Notes under the pieces: model-generated
The model's input: only the letters and a program-made list of their open reading frames with translations
The model's database searches: none
What the model was told of the DNA's origin: nothing
Origin: Hymenobacter lapidarius
GTDB taxonomy: Bacteria > Bacteroidota > Bacteroidia > Cytophagales > Hymenobacteraceae
DNA: 33,602 nt
Assembly (NCBI RefSeq): GCF_001816145.1
Contig: NZ_MDZB01000107.1
Location: forward strand, 1-33,602
Direction: 5' to 3'
Shown here: piece after piece, positions 31,922-33,602 of the stretch
Layout of the letters: every line of letters begins with the position of its first letter
How positions within the stretch are numbered: the stretch's first letter is position 1
Made by a program: the position numbers and the translations under genes

Positions 31922-33007
31922 CTACACCGTAACTGCCTTGGCCGGCCGCTGGCCGAACACCCGCGCCACCCAGCGCGGCAGAAACACCATGCCCAGCACC
32001 AGGTACAGGTAGTACGTGACCACCCGGTAGAGCAGCACCAGGAAGCTGGTCATGGTGGCAGTGCCGATGAAGGAGCCGAAAAACGTGGGAAACGCCCCCT
32101 CGGCAATGCCCGCGCCGCCTGGCGTAATGGCGATGAGCAGGATGACTTTGTAGGTGATGTTGCGGGCGAAAATGAACAGGAACGTGCTGGCGCTCATCGG
32201 CACGAAGGCCGCGATGAGGCAGCCGATGATGGCATAGCGGGCCGTCCAGACGAAAGCCGTGCTTGCGGCGGCGTGCCACCAATAGCGCGGCCCGTTGCCG
32301 CGCAGCTGCACCGAGGCCAGCACCATTTCCTGCCCGTGCTTGTAGGCCTTGCGCTGCCAGCGCCGGAGAATGGGTAATGAAAACAGCCGCACCAGCAGCC
32401 GCCGCACCGAGCGGGGGTTTACGAAAATGGCGTACAGCATCAGCCCCGCGTAGAGCGTCACAAACACGTAGCTCACCCCAAATGCTATCCGCAGCGTGGC
32501 CACAAAGTTGGTTTCCAGCGCCTCGTGCGGGTAAAGCCCGGCCCCGGCAATGAGCACCACCAGCGGCACCATCAGCACGTAGTACAGGTTGTCGAGCAGG
32601 GCCGTAACCATGATGTATGCCAGGCCTTTGCCCAGTGGAATACCTTCCTTTTCCAAAATAAAAGGCGCGGCGGCCGTGCCGCCCTGACCCGACGGCAGCA
32701 CGCAGGAGGCAAACTCCCAAATCATGATAACGTCCAGGGATTGCCGCCAGCTCAGCGCCCCCTCGGCAATGTGCCGGATGCGGTAGATGTAGCCCAGGTC
32801 GCGGGCTGCCAGCACCAGCAGGGCCACCAGCAGCCAGCCCCAATGCGCGTTTTGCAACGGAGCCAGCTCGCCCGGCTTGTAGCTGCGGTAGAATAAAAAT
32901 GCCACTACACTCAGCCCGATAACAACGGGCAGGATGAGGCGCGAGGGGCTCAAGCGCTGCAGGAAATTTGCGTCGTTTTCGGAAAAATCAGGGGGCGTAT
33001 TGGGCAT
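31922..33007 (-). CDS. YbhN/UPF0104-type flippase-like membrane protein
   Basis: The 361-residue protein has about eight membrane segments and matches the lysylphosphatidylglycerol synthase transmembrane region / UPF0104 (YbhN-like) family. Family blocks are WEFASCVLPSGQGGTAAAPF with its Gly-rich loop, LGKGLAYIMVTALLDNLYYV and ITPGGAGIAEGAFPTFFGSF (the conserved P-G-G-x-G-x-x-E motif), then YRVVTYYLYLVLGMVFLP. Such proteins are inner-membrane and are linked to lipid, hopanoid or glycolipid movement; a precise substrate is not known. The C-terminal catalytic domain of true MprF is absent. A TACTTTTG box lies upstream on the minus strand (33037-33030). Start is ATG 33007. Confidence 0.85.
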   Translation of the reverse strand: MPNTPPDFSENDANFLQRLSPSRLILPVVIGLSVVAFLFYRSYKPGELAPLQNAHWGWLLVALLVLAARDLGYIYRIRHIAEGALSWRQSLDVIMIWEFASCVLPSGQGGTAAAPFILEKEGIPLGKGLAYIMVTALLDNLYYVLMVPLVVLIAGAGLYPHEALETNFVATLRIAFGVSYVFVTLYAGLMLYAIFVNPRSVRRLLVRLFSLPILRRWQRKAYKHGQEMVLASVQLRGNGPRYWWHAAASTAFVWTARYAIIGCLIAAFVPMSASTFLFIFARNITYKVILLIAITPGGAGIAEGAFPTFFGSFIGTATMTSFLVLLYRVVTYYLYLVLGMVFLPRWVARVFGQRPAKAVTV

Positions 33008-33029
33008 GGCAAGGGAAAACGGCGCTGGG

Positions 33030-33037
33030 CAAAAGTA
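33030..33037 (-). promoter_or_regulatory. Possible -7 promoter element before the flippase-like gene
   Basis: TACTTTTG on the minus strand (33037-33030) fits TAnnTTTG and lies 22 bases upstream of the ATG. No TTG is seen at the expected -33 distance. Confidence 0.4.
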
Positions 33038-33175
33038 GGGCGTGGCCGGCCGCTAAGTAGTCAGACCGAAGCTTTAAGCGACCAGCCACAAGCTTATGGA
33101 TGTCCTACAATTCTTTACGGAAATTCCATGCGCACCTACACTCGCACAAGTGCTTAAAGCAGCCGGGACGACAAG

Positions 33176-33221
33176 AAAAAAGAACGTCATGCTTCGCGAT
33201 GCGGGCATGACGTTCTTTTTT
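33176..33221. terminator. AACGTCATGC palindrome (short copy) acting as terminator
   Basis: AAAAAAGAACGTCATGC (33176-33192) is the exact complement of 33205-33221, giving a 17-base stem with a 12-base loop and T-runs on both strands. It lies 15 bases after the stop (33237) of the Pro/Gly-rich gene. It shares the outer arm AAAGAACGTCATGC with the long palindrome at 30743-30845, so it is probably a reduced member of the same family serving as a terminator. Confidence 0.8.
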
Positions 33222-33236
33222 TGGTGACGGCGCTGG

Positions 33237-33602
33237 CTAGGGCCGGCCGCCGGTGCTGCCGGCCGGCGTGATGCCGCCGGGCGTAGTCGTGCCGGGCGAC
33301 GGCGCGTTGGCCGGGGTGTTGATGGGGTTCGCGGGCGGGGCAACCGGCGTGGTGGGAGTCGGCTGGCCCGTTGGGGTTGCCGGCTGCACGGGTGGGCTGG
33401 GGTCGCGCGGGCACAGTGCCCGGTACCGTAGCCGGCAGGGTTTTGGTCGAGTCCGTGGTGGTGCTGTCGGTGGGCGTGGTCAGGGGTTGGGTGCCGGGCC
33501 GGGCGGCCGGAGCCATGCCGGCAGGCGCACCGGGCGCACCGGCTGGGCGAGTGCCGGACGCGCCGGGCGCACCAGTCGGACGCCCCGTGGGCGCGCCACT
33601 GG
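33237..33602 (-). pseudogene. Pro/Gly/Thr-rich protein, C-terminal part, with apparent frameshift
   Basis: The gene enters from the right edge. Its frame gives a low-complexity sequence with units such as GAPGASGTRPAGAPGAPAG, then TQPLTTPTDSTTTDSTKTLP and ATVPGTVPARP. At about 33399-33402 the composition switches frame: the Pro/Thr-rich character (VQPATPTGQPTPTTPVAPPA, then NPINTPANAPSPGTTTPGG) continues one frame over and ends at TAG 33237, just before the terminator palindrome. In the original frame the protein turns into Arg/His-rich nonsense that runs through the terminator to 33187. One extra base in the C4 run (plus-strand G4 at 33399-33402) would explain it. Whether this is real or a sequencing error is open. 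The function cannot be told; it may be a wall-spanning or surface stalk region. Confidence 0.5.

Overview
The window looks like a chromosomal piece from a high-GC member of the Bacteroidota, most likely a Hymenobacter-type Cytophagales. Four things suggest this: Bacteroidota-type promoters (TTG about 20 bases upstream of TAnnTTTG), a type IX secretion (T9SS) C-terminal signal on a surface esterase, a DUF7948/SBBP beta-propeller protein, and many short palindromic intergenic repeats. The genus is inferred, not proven. Most genes are housekeeping. I see no phage, CRISPR array, tRNA, rRNA or defence island.

Layout. At 1-55 is the start of a probable transposase on the minus strand, and at 138-383 the C-terminal remnant of a TolB/PD40-type propeller gene. 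From 492 to 6344, all on the minus strand, come an SNF2 helicase, a LolC/LolE-like permease, a SAM-dependent methyltransferase and rbfA. A divergent promoter region leads to a polytopic membrane protein (6476-7891), which converges with a membrane protein/selD pair; a DUF2911 protein follows. From 10.5 to 15.3 kb lies the plus-strand rimP-nusA-infB cluster, with an intrinsic-terminator hairpin in the leader.

At about 15300 the window does something abnormal. infB stops being IF-2 just before its essential C-terminal part and is joined tail to tail with a large minus-strand SBBP protein that has also lost its C-terminus. This is either a rearrangement breakpoint or an assembly chimera. It is the observation most in need of checking.

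From 17.8 to 26 kb are an endonuclease/exonuclease/phosphatase-fold membrane protein, cysS, an M28 lipoprotein, an LD-carboxypeptidase and a large secreted esterase with a T9SS signal. From 26.1 to 30.7 kb is a methionine unit on the minus strand: an S-box type SAM riboswitch, then metY, metX and homoserine dehydrogenase. These make homoserine, acetylate it and sulfhydrylate it to homocysteine, under feedback control by S-adenosylmethionine. The remainder holds a LysM protein, a small lipoprotein, a YbhN-type flippase-like protein and the frameshifted end of a Pro/Gly-rich protein.

The intergenic spaces hold at least five unrelated palindromic repeat types. I do not see a convincing new multi-gene system. 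The points most worth following are the infB/SBBP junction, the rimP leader terminator, the long leader after the SAM riboswitch, the 40-bp tandem repeat before hom, and the palindrome families.
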